Shown: positions 51,484 to 60,853, counted from the first letter of the stretch. The stretch is 64,000 bases of DNA from Trebonia sp964581815 (GCA_964581815.1 CAZORE010000018.1:1-64000), one strand, 5' to 3'. A program made the numbers and translations. The notes: generated by a model from the letters alone, not told the origin.

Positions 51484-52143
51484 GTGATGTCAAAGGTAAA
51501 TGGTAAATCAGTCGCGCGCGGGGTGCCCGGTGCACACGGTGAGGGCGCGGGTCAGGCAGGTCAGGTGTCGAAAGGCAGCAGGCCGGCCGGCGTGCACGCC
51601 CGTGGCAGCGGTGACTTCGTGTTCGACATGCGCGCACTCGGCAAGCGGCCGGGCGAGTTCAGGGACGAGAAGCGGACGGCGGCCGCGCCGGACGGTCTCG
51701 GTTCTGGGCTAGTCTTGGTTTCTGCCGGTGCGGACGTCGCTCTCGACCTGCGGTTCGAGGCGGTCTCCGAGGGAGTGCTCGTCACCGGCTCGGCGGTCGC
51801 CCCGCTCACGGGCGAGTGCGCGCGCTGCCTGGAGCCGCTGACCAGCACGATCGAGGTCAGCTTCCAGGAGCTTTACCGGTACCTGCCGGACCCGGGTGAG
51901 GACGAGGACGACGGCGAGGAGCGCTTCCTCGACGGCGACCGTCTTGACCTGGAGCCGGCGTTCCGGGATGCTGTGGTGCTCGCGCTGCCGCTGTCGCCGC
52001 TCTGCCGGGACGACTGTCCAGGGCTGTGCGCCGAGTGCGGTGCGCTGCTCGCGGAAGCCGGACCTGGTCACGGGCACGGCGACAAGGTGGACCCGCGCTG
52101 GGGACTCCTCGCAAAGCTAGATATTCACGACACAACTGAGTAG
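51484..52143 (+). CDS. YceD/DUF177 family protein
   Basis: Protein of 219 aa encoded before rpmF as in most bacteria and linked to 23S rRNA and L32 processing. The core starts near residue 43 (FVFDMRALGKRPGEF). TGECARCLEPL and CRDDCPGLCAECGALL supply Cys pairs that could bind zinc. The first 40 residues are Gly/Ser-rich and poorly conserved. GTG 51484 or ATG 51487 are equally possible starts. Confidence 0.92.
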   Translation: MMSKVNGKSVARGVPGAHGEGAGQAGQVSKGSRPAGVHARGSGDFVFDMRALGKRPGEFRDEKRTAAAPDGLGSGLVLVSAGADVALDLRFEAVSEGVLVTGSAVAPLTGECARCLEPLTSTIEVSFQELYRYLPDPGEDEDDGEERFLDGDRLDLEPAFRDAVVLALPLSPLCRDDCPGLCAECGALLAEAGPGHGHGDKVDPRWGLLAKLDIHDTTE

Positions 52144-52164
52144 CAGACTGACAGGAGAGCCGAA

Positions 52165-52341
52165 GTGGCTGTTCCAAAGCGGCGAATGTCGCGCAGCAAC
52201 ACCCGTTCCCGCCGCGCGCAGTGGAAGGCCGCCCCGGTGACGCTGGTTGAATGCCCGCAGTGCCACAGCCAGAAGCTGCCTCACGCCGCCTGCCCGACGT
52301 GCGGTACCTACCGCCGCCGGCAGGTACTGAACCCGGCCTGA
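52165..52341 (+). CDS. rpmF: 50S ribosomal protein L32
   Basis: Protein of 58 aa: VAVPKRRMSRSNTRSRRAQW, then VECPQCHSQKLPHAACPTCGTY and RRRQVL. The CxxC pairs show the zinc form of L32. It starts with GTG at 52165 after CAGGAGAG, 21 bp past the DUF177 stop. Confidence 0.95.
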   Translation: MAVPKRRMSRSNTRSRRAQWKAAPVTLVECPQCHSQKLPHAACPTCGTYRRRQVLNPA

Positions 52342-52365
52342 GTCAGCATGTAGCCGGGGAGCGCT

Positions 52366-53181
52366 GTGAGCGGACGACGTAATGACGGGGACGGAACAGA
52401 AGCGGCCGACCCCGCCATACTGTCCTGCGCTCTTGCCGTGCCCATCACCGCCGAGACCCTCGAGCGGGCGCTGACCCACCGGTCGTACGCCTACGAGAAC
52501 GGCGGCCTGCCGACCAACGAACGGCTCGAGTTCCTCGGCGACTCGGTGCTCAGCCTGGTGGTCACCGACACCCTGTTCAATGGCCACCCCGACATGCCCG
52601 AAGGCCAGCTGGCGAAGCTGCGCGCCGCGGTGGTGCAGATGAACGCGCTCGCCGAAGTCGCCCGCGACCTCCAACTCGGCTCGTTCGTCCGGCTCGGCCG
52701 CGGCGAGGAGGGGACCGGCGGGCGGGACAAGCCGTCGATCCTCGCCGACACGCTGGAGGCCGTGATCGGCGCGACGTACATCGACTGCGGCCTGCCCGCG
52801 GCGAGTGACCTGGTGCACCGGCTGTTCGACCCGGTCATCGAGCGGTCCTCGTCGCTCGGCGCGGGCCTCGACTGGAAGACGTCGCTGCAAGAGCTGACCG
52901 CGGACCACAGCCTCGGCGTGCCCGAGTACCAGGTCAAGGACAGCGGCCCGGACCACCAGAAGCTGTTCCGCGCCGTGGTCAAGGTGGGCAGCAGGGAACT
53001 CGGCTCCGGGGAAGGCCGCTCGAAGAAGGCCGCGGAGCAACTGGCCGCCCAGGCCGCCTACCGGACGATCACCGCGGAAAGAGATCAAGAGCACGAGGCA
53101 CCGGAACGGATGCGGCTTACCCAAGCCACGTCCGCTAGCTCGCTAGGCGGGGAAGCCCCCGGCGCCGCGTCCGAAGGCTAG
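52366..53181 (+). CDS. rnc: Ribonuclease III
   Basis: Double-strand-specific endoribonuclease of 271 aa. The signature NERLEFLGDSVL is at residues 51-62, and the second acidic cluster (ADTLEAVIGA) is near 126. A dsRNA-binding domain follows (about 168-243, KTSLQELTADHSLGVPEYQV, GEGRSKKAAEQLAAQAAY). About 25 disordered residues end the protein. In the actinomycete antibiotic-regulation literature this gene is also called absB. Confidence 0.96.
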   Translation: MSGRRNDGDGTEAADPAILSCALAVPITAETLERALTHRSYAYENGGLPTNERLEFLGDSVLSLVVTDTLFNGHPDMPEGQLAKLRAAVVQMNALAEVARDLQLGSFVRLGRGEEGTGGRDKPSILADTLEAVIGATYIDCGLPAASDLVHRLFDPVIERSSSLGAGLDWKTSLQELTADHSLGVPEYQVKDSGPDHQKLFRAVVKVGSRELGSGEGRSKKAAEQLAAQAAYRTITAERDQEHEAPERMRLTQATSASSLGGEAPGAASEG

Positions 53182-53186
53182 GTACC

Positions 53187-54119
53187 GTGCCCGAATTGCC
53201 CGAGGTGGAGACCGTCCGCGCGGGGATTGAGCAGCACGTCGTGGGCCGCACGGTCGCGACCGCGCAGGTACTCAACGCGCGCGCCGTCCGCCGCGACCCG
53301 GCGGGACCCGACGGGTTCGCCGCCGCGATGGCCGGCCGCACCTTCCTGCGCGCGGAACGCCGCGGCAAGTACCTCTGGTTCGCCCTTGACGACTCCATCT
53401 CCCGGGGGGACACTCCGCTTCCCGGGGGGAACCCCCCCGGACCCCCCAGCCCGTACCCCCCGGCGGAGGCGCTGCTCGCGCACCTGGGGATGAGCGGCCA
53501 GCTCCTGGTCGGCGCCGGGGACCGCCCGCTGTCGCCCCACGTCCGCGCCCGCTTCACGTTCACCGACGACGGCCCCGACCTGCGATTCACCGACCAGCGC
53601 ACCTTCGGCCACGTGATGCTGTGCGCGCTTATCCCCTCCGGCGGAGTGCCGGCCCCGATCGCGCACATCGCGCCGGACCCGCTCGAGGCGGCCTTCGACC
53701 CGAAGCACTTCGCGGCGCGCCTGGCACTCAAGAAGACCCAGGTCAAGCGGGCGCTGCTGGATCAGTCGCTGATCAGCGGCATCGGCAACATCTATGCGGA
53801 CGAGGCGCTGTGGCGGGCGCGGCTGCACTGGGCGCGGCCCACCGACACGTTGACGCGGGCTGAGGTGTCGCGGCTGCTCGATGCGGTCCGCGAGGTGCTT
53901 ACGGAGGCGCTCAAGGCGGGCGGCACGTCGTTCGACGCGCTGTACGTCAACGTGAACGGGGAGAGCGGCTATTTCGACCGTTCGCTGAACGCCTACGGCC
54001 GGGAGGGCGAGCCGTGCACTCGCTGCGCCGCCCCCATCCGCCGCGACGCGTTCATGAACCGCTCCTCCTATAGCTGCCCGCGCTGCCAGAAGCCGTCGTC
54101 GCCGGCGTCCAAGCACTAG
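53187..54119 (+). CDS. mutM: Formamidopyrimidine-DNA glycosylase
   Basis: Base-excision glycosylase/AP lyase of 310 aa that removes 8-oxoguanine. Mature Pro1 and Glu2 (PELPEVETV), the conserved Lys before HLGMSGQL and the helix-2-turn-helix SLISGIGNIYADEALW are present. The zinc finger CTRCAAPIRRDAF, then CPRCQK ends the protein. An unusual Pro/Gly insert of about 25 residues (near 72-95, DTPLPGGNPPGPPSPYPP) precedes LLAHLGMSG; its DNA is a string of CCCGGGGGG-type repeats. GTG start 5 bp after rnc. Confidence 0.95.
   Translation: MPELPEVETVRAGIEQHVVGRTVATAQVLNARAVRRDPAGPDGFAAAMAGRTFLRAERRGKYLWFALDDSISRGDTPLPGGNPPGPPSPYPPAEALLAHLGMSGQLLVGAGDRPLSPHVRARFTFTDDGPDLRFTDQRTFGHVMLCALIPSGGVPAPIAHIAPDPLEAAFDPKHFAARLALKKTQVKRALLDQSLISGIGNIYADEALWRARLHWARPTDTLTRAEVSRLLDAVREVLTEALKAGGTSFDALYVNVNGESGYFDRSLNAYGREGEPCTRCAAPIRRDAFMNRSSYSCPRCQKPSSPASKH
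53398..53464. repeat. G/C-homopolymer repeat inserted in mutM
   Basis: The stretch contains repeated CCCGGGGGG and CCCCCCCGG blocks that can fold on themselves. It encodes the extra loop of MutM in frame. The pattern looks like a short intergenic repeat that landed in a coding region. Confidence 0.5.
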
Positions 54120-54341
54120 CATCACGCCGGTCAATGTCCCCTAGATATAGGGGTTTTCGCGCATGGTCGTTTGTCTGGGGACGGGATCTTTGATAAGATA
54201 AACGGCATAACGGGTGACAGGGTGCTCTCAACTTGACCGCGATAGATCATGGTGAGACCCTGTACCTGTTGCCCGCACGCGCAACGACGTGCGGTTCACA
54301 ATGTGCCCACCCTGGTCACTCAGTGTGGAGGACCTTTCACC

Positions 54342-54536
54342 ATGTCGAAGGCTCTATACGGCCACGTCGGCGGTCCCGATCCGCGCATGGTCTCTGAAAT
54401 GCGTCGCCTGCAGCAGCGCGTTCGTGACCTGGAAGCCGAGCTTGTCCGGCTCCAGGAAGTGAACGATGCCCTTGCCTCAGGGCTGTCGCATGACGAGGAC
54501 GTGCTGGTTCTCGACCGTGAGCCCGCGCTCGCCTGA
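54342..54536 (+). CDS. Small conserved coiled-coil protein
   Basis: A 64-aa protein: SKALYGHVGGPDPRMVSEMR, then a heptad-rich segment RLQQRVRDLEAELVRLQEVNDALA (about residues 24-47) and an acidic tail. GGAGG lies about 10 nt before the ATG at 54342. Short relatives with the GHVGGPDPRM start appear widely in actinomycetes. The function is unknown; the coiled coil suggests dimerisation or a partner. It has its own terminator. Confidence 0.85.
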   Translation: MSKALYGHVGGPDPRMVSEMRRLQQRVRDLEAELVRLQEVNDALASGLSHDEDVLVLDREPALA

Positions 54537-54604
54537 CCAACTCAGGAAGCGCCGCTCAGCCCGCCGCGAGCGGGTCTGTCAAAGGCCACCGTCAGAAAAC
54601 GAAC

Positions 54605-54630
54605 AAGGGACGCCTCGGATGGCGTCCCTT
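54605..54630 (+). terminator. Terminator after the small coiled-coil gene
   Basis: AAGGGACGCC (54605-54614) pairs perfectly with GGCGTCCCTT (54621-54630) around a 6-nt loop. ATCGTTGTCT follows, a weak T-rich tract. Confidence 0.8.
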
Positions 54631-54957
54631 ATCGTTGTCTGGCCAGCCTCAGCCGTGACGTTCGCCACATCGGTGGCGCCTCGCTTCCCTGGTGTCCGGT
54701 TTGACGCTTATGCACGTTCATCGGTTACGCTAGGTGCATTGGCGTAAGCAAAATCACACCAACAAAAATAGCTGAACATCGATGTGACACGCATCTCAGG
54801 ATGTTTACCCGGCCAATATCGATTGGCCATCGGACGTTCAAGGGATTTCCCGGTTCCGCGCCGTTTCCGGCGGCTGTCCGCCCGGGACGGTAATGTTCGG
54901 TGGATGCCGATGGCCGGCCGGCGCATCGCGGGGTAGTTCCGGGGGAGGAGAGGACGC
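54631..54957. other. Intergenic region before smc
   Basis: No gene is seen in 327 bp, although many actinomycetes carry acyP here. TTGACG (54701-54706) and TACGCT (54726-54731), 19 bp apart, could be the smc promoter, with rather long spacing. Confidence 0.35.
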
Positions 54958-57900
54958 GTGTACCTGAAGTCCCTCACGCTGCGCGGCTTCAAGTCCTTCG
55001 CCTCCGCGACCACGCTGCGCCTCGAGCCGGGCATCACCTGCGTCGTCGGCCCCAACGGCTCGGGCAAGTCCAACGTGGTCGACGCCCTGTCCTGGGTGAT
55101 GGGCGAGCAAGGCGCCAAGAGCCTGCGCGGCGGCAAGATGGAGGACGTCATCTTCGCCGGCACCACGAGCCGGGCGCCGCTCGGCCGGGCCGAGGTCACG
55201 CTCACCATCGACAACAGCGACGGCGCCCTGCCGATCGACTACTCCGAGGTGACGATCAGCCGCCTGATGTTCCGCTCCGGGCAGAGCGAGTACGCGATCA
55301 ACGGCGACAGCTGCCGCCTGCTCGACGTGCAGGACCTGCTGTCCGACAGCGGGCTCGGCCGGGAGATGCACGTGATCGTCGGCCAGGGCCAGCTCGACCA
55401 GATCTTGCACGCGGGCCCCGAGGCGCGCCGGGCGATCATCGAGGAGGCGGCCGGCGTACTCAAGCACCGCAAGCGCAAGGAAAAGGCGCTGCGCAAGCTC
55501 GACGCGATGCAGCTCAACCTCACCCGGCTCGTCGACCTGACCGGCGAGCTCGGCCGGCGGCTCAAGCCGCTCGGCCGGCAGGCCGAGGTCGCGCGGAAGG
55601 CCGCCACCATCCAGGCGGAGCTGCGCGATGCCAAGCTCAGGCTGCTCGCCGACGACTACGGGCGCCTGCGCGGCAAGCTTGAGCGCGAGGCGGCCGACGA
55701 GGCCGCGATCCGCGCCCGCCGCGCCGAGCTCGAGGCGGCGCTGGCCGACGCGCGCGCCCGCGAGGCCGCGTTCGACGTCGCGGTCCAGGCGCAGGCGGCC
55801 GAGCTGGCCCGCGCGCAGCAGACCTGGTTCGCGCTCTCGTCGCTGACCGAGAAGCTCCGCGCGGTACAGGGGCTGGCCGCCGAGCGGGTCAGGCTGCTCG
55901 CGGCCGACGCCGAGCCGGAACGGCCTGGCCGTGACCCGGACGAGCTCGACCGGCAGGCTGCCGAGCTGCGCGACGAGGAGGCCGGCCTGACCGAGCGGCT
56001 CGCCGAGGGCCGCGAGGCCCTGGCGGAGTCCGTCTCGATGCGCACCATGGCCGAGACCGCGCTCGCCACGGCCGAGCGCAGGCTCGCCGACGCCGCGCGG
56101 GCCGCCGCGGGCCGCGCCGAGCGCCTCGCCCGGCTGCGCGGCATGGTCGACGCCGCGGCCAGCCGGGCCGCCGCGACCAGCGAGGAAATCGACCGCCTGA
56201 CCACCGCCGCCGAGGCGGCCCGCGCCCGCGCCGAGCGCGCGCGGCAGGAGTACAGCCAGGTGCAGGACGTCGCCGACGACGGCGACTCCGACCGCAGCGG
56301 CATCACCGCCGAGCTGGATCAGGCCCAGCGGGACCATCAGCAGCACACCGAACGAGTGGTGGCTGCGCGCAAGTCGGAACGCGCCGCCAACAGCGAGGTG
56401 GCGGCACTGCGGGCCCGCACCGACACGCTCGGCGAGACCCTCCGCCAGGGCGTCGACGCTACCGCCGCGGTCCTCGCCGACCCGGAGCGCTTCCGCGGCG
56501 TGCTCGGCACCTTCGCCGCCAAGCTCACCGTCGCCGACGGCTACCAGAAGGCGGTCGGCGCCGCCCTCGGCGCCGCCGCCGAGGCGCTCACCGTGAACGG
56601 CCTCGACACGGCGGTAGAAGTCCTGACCAGCATCAGAAGCGCGAACAAGGGCACCGTCGGCCTGGTGATCGCCAGCCCGTCCGGGTCAGGCAGTTCCGAC
56701 CATCGCGCTGAGTACTTTCCGCGCGTGGGTTCGCTGCCGGAGCTGCCCGACGGCGCGCACTGGGTGGCCGATCTGGTGACGGAGCCGGCCGAGCTCTCCT
56801 GGGCGGTCGCGGACTTGCTCGGCGACGTGGTGGTCACGGTCGGCCTGGACGAGGCAGCCGCCTTCGTTGCGGATCATCCCGAGTTTCGTGCGGTGACGCG
56901 GGACGGCGACCTGATCGGCGCGCACTGGGCGCGCGGCGGCTCCGCCGGCGGGCAGTCGCTGCTCGACGTGCGCGCCGCGGCGGACGAGGCGGCGGCCAGG
57001 CTCGCCGAGGCCGAGCTCGCCGAGGCGGCCGCGGCGGACGCGCTCGCCGCGGCGACCGAGGCGCAGGAGGCCGCCAGGCAGCAGCTTGAGGAGATCCGCG
57101 GCCGCATGCGGGCGGTGGACGCGGCCGCGGCCGAGATATCCGGGCGGCTCGGCCGCCTGGCGGGCGCGGCGCGCGCCGCGGCGGACGAGGCCAAGCGGCT
57201 CGACGCGTCGGTGGGCGCAGCGCTGCGCAGCGCGGAGAAGGACCAGGCCAAGCACCAGCAGCTGAAGAACGAGCTCGGCGAGGCGGAGGCCGAGGACCTG
57301 CGGGGGAGCGACCCGGAGTTCGAGGACAGCCAGGCCGATGAAGAGCGCGAGGAGCTGACTCAGCGGGCCGCGGCCGCGCGCAACGCCGAGATGGAGGCGC
57401 GCCTTGAGGTGCGCACCGTCGAGGAGCGGCTGCGCGCGATCACGGGGCGGGCCGACTCGCTCGCCGCCTCGGCGGCCGCCGAGCGGGCCGCCCGGGAGCG
57501 GGCGGCCGTCCGCCGCAGGCAGCGCGTCGCGCAGGCGTCGGTCGCCCGCGCGGTCGCCGCGGGCGCGGCACTCGCCGTGTCCGCCGCCGAGGCGTCTCTC
57601 GCCCAGGCGGCGGAGGAACGCTCGGAGGCCGAGGCGGCCAGCGCGAGCGGGACCGAGGCACTCAAGGCGGTGCGCGCTCAGGGGGCCACCGTCTCCGGCG
57701 AGCTCGACAAGGTTGTGAACACCGCGCACGGCACGGAGATCTCCCGCAACGAGCACCGGCTGCGCCTTGAGCAGCTGGCCATGCACGCGACGGACGAGTA
57801 CGGCATCGAGCCGGACGCGCTCGTCACTGAGTACGGCCCGGACCAGCTGATCGTCGCGCCGGCCGACATGCCGTTCGCCGCCGCCGCGGTCAAGCGCGGC

Positions 57901-58854
57901 ACCGCCGTGCCCGCGGACACCGTGCAAGCCGACGCGGGGACCGCCGCGACGGACGCGGACGGCCTGCGGGACGAGGCGGCGACGGACGCCGAGCCGGACA
58001 ACGAAGGCGTCGCCGGCCCAGACGGCACCCTGGCCGCCGGGTCCGACGGGCTCTCGCTCGCGGACGCGCTGCGCGCGGTGCGCGCCGAGGCGGAGCAGGC
58101 CGCGGGCGCCCACGCGGCCGAGGCACAGCAGCGCAAGGACCGCAAGCAGGGCACGGCACCCGCCGCGCCGGAGACCGTGGCGGTGCCCTACGTGCGCGAG
58201 GACCAGGAGGCGCGCGCCGCCGAGGCCGAACGGCAGCTGGTGCGGCTCGGCAAGGTCAACCCGCTCGCCCTCGAGGAGTACGCGGCCCTGCAGGAACGGC
58301 ACCAGTTCCTCGCCACCCAGCTCGAGGACCTGCGCAAGACCCGCCGCGACCTGCTCATGGTGGTCAAAGAGGTCGATGACCGGGTGCAGGAGGTGTTCGC
58401 CTCGGCCTACGCCGACACCGCGCGCGAGTTCGAGGGCCTGTTCGCCCGGCTGTTCCCCGGCGGCTCAGGGCGGCTGATCCTCACCGAGCCGGACGACATG
58501 CTGACCACGGGCATCGAGATCGAGGCCCGCCCGCCGGGCAAGAAGGTCAAGCGGCTGTCCCTGCTGTCGGGGGGCGAGCGGTCGCTGACCGCGATCGCCT
58601 ACCTCTTCGCGGTCTTCAAGGCCCGCCCGTCGCCGTTCTACGTGCTGGACGAGGTCGAGGCGGCGCTCGACGACACCAACCTGCAGCGCCTGCTGCGGGT
58701 CTTCGATGAGCTGCAGGAGAGCTCGCAGCTCATCGTCATCACGCACCAGCGGCGCACCATGGAGTCGGCCAACGCGCTGTACGGCGTCTCGATGCGCGGC
58801 GACGGCGTGTCCCAGGTGATCAGCCAGCGGGTCCGCGAGACCGAGCCGGCCTGA
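54958..58854 (+). CDS. smc: Chromosome segregation protein SMC
   Basis: Condensin ATPase of 1298 aa, about 100 longer than typical. Walker A GPNGSGKSN is at 31-39. Long coiled coils surround a hinge near residues 510-650 (GVLGTFAAKLTVADGYQKAV). The ABC signature LSGGERSL is near 1202, and Walker B/D-loop VLDEVEAALDD near 1229. An acidic Ala/Asp-rich insert around residues 985-1050 in the returning coil explains the extra length. GTG start with GGGGAGGAGAGG upstream. ScpA/ScpB are not in the window. Confidence 0.97.
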   Translation: MYLKSLTLRGFKSFASATTLRLEPGITCVVGPNGSGKSNVVDALSWVMGEQGAKSLRGGKMEDVIFAGTTSRAPLGRAEVTLTIDNSDGALPIDYSEVTISRLMFRSGQSEYAINGDSCRLLDVQDLLSDSGLGREMHVIVGQGQLDQILHAGPEARRAIIEEAAGVLKHRKRKEKALRKLDAMQLNLTRLVDLTGELGRRLKPLGRQAEVARKAATIQAELRDAKLRLLADDYGRLRGKLEREAADEAAIRARRAELEAALADARAREAAFDVAVQAQAAELARAQQTWFALSSLTEKLRAVQGLAAERVRLLAADAEPERPGRDPDELDRQAAELRDEEAGLTERLAEGREALAESVSMRTMAETALATAERRLADAARAAAGRAERLARLRGMVDAAASRAAATSEEIDRLTTAAEAARARAERARQEYSQVQDVADDGDSDRSGITAELDQAQRDHQQHTERVVAARKSERAANSEVAALRARTDTLGETLRQGVDATAAVLADPERFRGVLGTFAAKLTVADGYQKAVGAALGAAAEALTVNGLDTAVEVLTSIRSANKGTVGLVIASPSGSGSSDHRAEYFPRVGSLPELPDGAHWVADLVTEPAELSWAVADLLGDVVVTVGLDEAAAFVADHPEFRAVTRDGDLIGAHWARGGSAGGQSLLDVRAAADEAAARLAEAELAEAAAADALAAATEAQEAARQQLEEIRGRMRAVDAAAAEISGRLGRLAGAARAAADEAKRLDASVGAALRSAEKDQAKHQQLKNELGEAEAEDLRGSDPEFEDSQADEEREELTQRAAAARNAEMEARLEVRTVEERLRAITGRADSLAASAAAERAARERAAVRRRQRVAQASVARAVAAGAALAVSAAEASLAQAAEERSEAEAASASGTEALKAVRAQGATVSGELDKVVNTAHGTEISRNEHRLRLEQLAMHATDEYGIEPDALVTEYGPDQLIVAPADMPFAAAAVKRGTAVPADTVQADAGTAATDADGLRDEAATDAEPDNEGVAGPDGTLAAGSDGLSLADALRAVRAEAEQAAGAHAAEAQQRKDRKQGTAPAAPETVAVPYVREDQEARAAEAERQLVRLGKVNPLALEEYAALQERHQFLATQLEDLRKTRRDLLMVVKEVDDRVQEVFASAYADTAREFEGLFARLFPGGSGRLILTEPDDMLTTGIEIEARPPGKKVKRLSLLSGGERSLTAIAYLFAVFKARPSPFYVLDEVEAALDDTNLQRLLRVFDELQESSQLIVITHQRRTMESANALYGVSMRGDGVSQVISQRVRETEPA

Positions 58855-58989
58855 CCGCGAAAAGCACGTGCAGTAAGCATGGGGAGTGCAAGGCTGGGCA
58901 TGTTGTAGCGTGCTCAAGGGGCGTTGAACGCGGTCGGCCGTGTGGCGGCCGCGCCGGGGACATGCCGTTCTGGGAGACTGTGGGCTTAT

Positions 58990-60171
58990 ATGACTGCGTA
59001 CATCATCCTCATCGTGGTCGTCGCCGTGGTGCTGCTCGGCGTCGGCGGCACGGTGCTGCTACGGCCGCGGGGCATGCACGGGGTCCGCCGCGGCCGGGCT
59101 CGCGAGCTCGACCTGACCGGCTCCATGCCCAAACTCGACGACACGTCCGCGGGGACCGGCACCGCGACCGCCACCGCGCCGCCGCAGCAGCGCCAGGCGC
59201 CCCCGGAGCCGGCCGCGCCGCCGCGCCCCGCCCTGGAGAAGCCGCCGCCCTCGGCGGGCCGCATGATCCGGCTCCGGGCGCGGCTCGCCCGCTCGCAGAG
59301 CGGCTTCGGCAGCGCGCTGCTGTCCCTGCTGTCGCGGGACCGGCTCGATGACGAGACCTGGGACGAGCTCGAAGAGGTGCTGATCACCGCCGACGTCGGG
59401 GTGACGCCGGCCCGGCAGATCACCTCCGAGCTGCGCACCAAGGTCAAGGTCGAGGGGACGCGGAGCACCGACGAGGTCCGGGAGATGCTCAGGACCGAGC
59501 TGCTCGCCCAGGTGGAGACCCCGGCGAGCCGCGCGCTGCGCACCCAGCGGCACGAGGGCCGCCCGGCGGTCGTGCTCGTCGTCGGCGTCAACGGCACGGG
59601 CAAGACGACCACCTGCGGCAAGCTCGCCAGGTCGCTGGTGGGCGACGGCCAGACGGTGGTGCTCGGCGCGGCCGACACCTTCCGCGCCGCGGCCGCCGAC
59701 CAGCTGCAGACCTGGGGCGAGCGGGTCGGCGCGCAGGTCGTCCGCTCGGACAAGGATCAGGCCGACCCGGCGAGCGTCGCGTTCGACGCGGTGTCCACGG
59801 GCATCGAGCAGGAGGCGGACGTGGTGCTCGTCGACACCGCGGGACGGCTGCACACCAAGAACGACCTGATGGACGAGCTCGGCAAGGTGAAGCGGGTCAT
59901 CGAGAAGCGCACCGCGGTGGACGAGGTGCTGCTCGTGCTCGACGCCACCACCGGGCAGAACGGGCTGCGCCAGGCACGGGTGTTCGCCGAGGTAGTAGAC
60001 GTCACGGGCATCGTGCTCACCAAGCTCGACGGCACCGCCAAGGGCGGCATCGTGATCGCCGTGCAGCGCGAGATCGGCGTCCCCGTGAAGCTGGTCGGCC
60101 TCGGCGAGGGCCCCGACGACCTGGCCCCGTTCGACCCGGAGACATTCGTGGACGCCATCCTCGGCGGCTGA
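58990..60171 (+). CDS. ftsY: Signal recognition particle receptor FtsY
   Basis: SRP GTPase of 393 aa. The N-terminus is a single membrane anchor (YIILIVVVAVVLLGVGG, residues 4-20), as in actinobacterial FtsY, followed by a Pro/Ala linker. The NG domain has the P-loop VGVNGTGKTTT near 196, DTAGR near 282 and TKLDG near 345. ATG 58990 is taken because it starts right at the anchor. Its partner ffh is at 63613. Confidence 0.96.
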   Translation: MTAYIILIVVVAVVLLGVGGTVLLRPRGMHGVRRGRARELDLTGSMPKLDDTSAGTGTATATAPPQQRQAPPEPAAPPRPALEKPPPSAGRMIRLRARLARSQSGFGSALLSLLSRDRLDDETWDELEEVLITADVGVTPARQITSELRTKVKVEGTRSTDEVREMLRTELLAQVETPASRALRTQRHEGRPAVVLVVGVNGTGKTTTCGKLARSLVGDGQTVVLGAADTFRAAAADQLQTWGERVGAQVVRSDKDQADPASVAFDAVSTGIEQEADVVLVDTAGRLHTKNDLMDELGKVKRVIEKRTAVDEVLLVLDATTGQNGLRQARVFAEVVDVTGIVLTKLDGTAKGGIVIAVQREIGVPVKLVGLGEGPDDLAPFDPETFVDAILGG

Positions 60172-60514
60172 CGCTGACGCACCGGACGCCCTCCGGTCGC
60201 GGTCGCCGCGTTAGCCTCACCAGATCCCCCGATCATCCCTGACGTCAGCCCCAGGCGCCATCGCGGTGTGTAACCGTATCGTCGCAAGCTAACGCGAATT
60301 CACGGCCATCGCATGGATTCTGCGCCTTAAATTCCGTGTGCCGTGCAATTGCAGAAATCATCGCCAGGCCAAGAAAAAGGAAAGGCCGCCGACTGCCGGG
60401 CCGCCCGTCGGCGCCTGCGAGCAGGGGGATCGCCGGGATTGCCAGGGACTGTGCGCGGCATGATCTGCCGTCAGGCCGGCCAGCGCCGCCATGATCACGA
60501 AGGGTTTGAGTGTT

Positions 60515-60554
60515 ATGAAGGCTTTATCGCGTGATCACGCGATAAAGCCTTCAT
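60515..60554. repeat. Perfect 40-bp palindrome
   Basis: Each 20-base arm is fully complementary with no loop; the left arm starts ATGAAGGCTTTATCGC and the centre is TGATCA. A related CATGATCACGAAGG lies 25-30 bp upstream and CATGATCATG at the right edge. It may be a dispersed palindromic repeat, a cruciform site or a terminator for ftsY. Confidence 0.85.
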
Positions 60555-60714
60555 GATCATGCTCCGGCCCGCGGTTATGACCGGATATAACGGGCAAGAG
60601 GTCCATTGCGGGGACGGGGGAAAGGTTCACGGGGGAGCGAGGCTCACGGAGGTGGGGTGGCGAGGCGCTGCGGGGTGGGGGAGGCTCGTGAGGTGGCTGG
60701 CCCCGCGCCGGCCC

Positions 60715-60755
60715 GGAACCCGGCCGTCACGGGCGGCCGGAAACCCTGCTGTAAC
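60715..60755 (+). promoter_or_regulatory. Candidate GlnR binding sites upstream of glnB
   Basis: Four GNNAC pentamers occur: GGAAC (60715), GTCAC (60726), GAAAC (60740) and GTAAC (60751). Within each pair the spacing is the 6-nt gap of GlnR boxes; the pairs are 9 nt apart. In Streptomyces such boxes precede amtB-glnK-glnD. Confidence 0.45.
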
Positions 60756-60853
60756 AGGAGGACCCCCGGTTTCACCGTTCTGACACATTCGGACTGGACG
60801 CTGGAAACGCAACTACGGCATTCTCGGACGTGATTGAACGAAAGGGTGGTCTC

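Larger units (their letters stand above)
60172..60853. other. ftsY-glnB intergenic region, amtB absent
   Basis: In related genomes amtB lies here upstream of glnB; these 680 bp contain no coding region I can support. The interval holds a perfect 40-bp palindrome (60515-60554), a nearby CATGATCACGAAGG sequence, a GTTAT/ATAAC hairpin near 60580, G-rich stretches and candidate GlnR sites at 60715-60755. Confidence 0.6.

Noticed and set aside
60515..60554. The palindrome as a CRISPR repeat
   Set aside because: There is only one copy with no regularly spaced repeats. No CRISPR array or cas gene was seen in the window.
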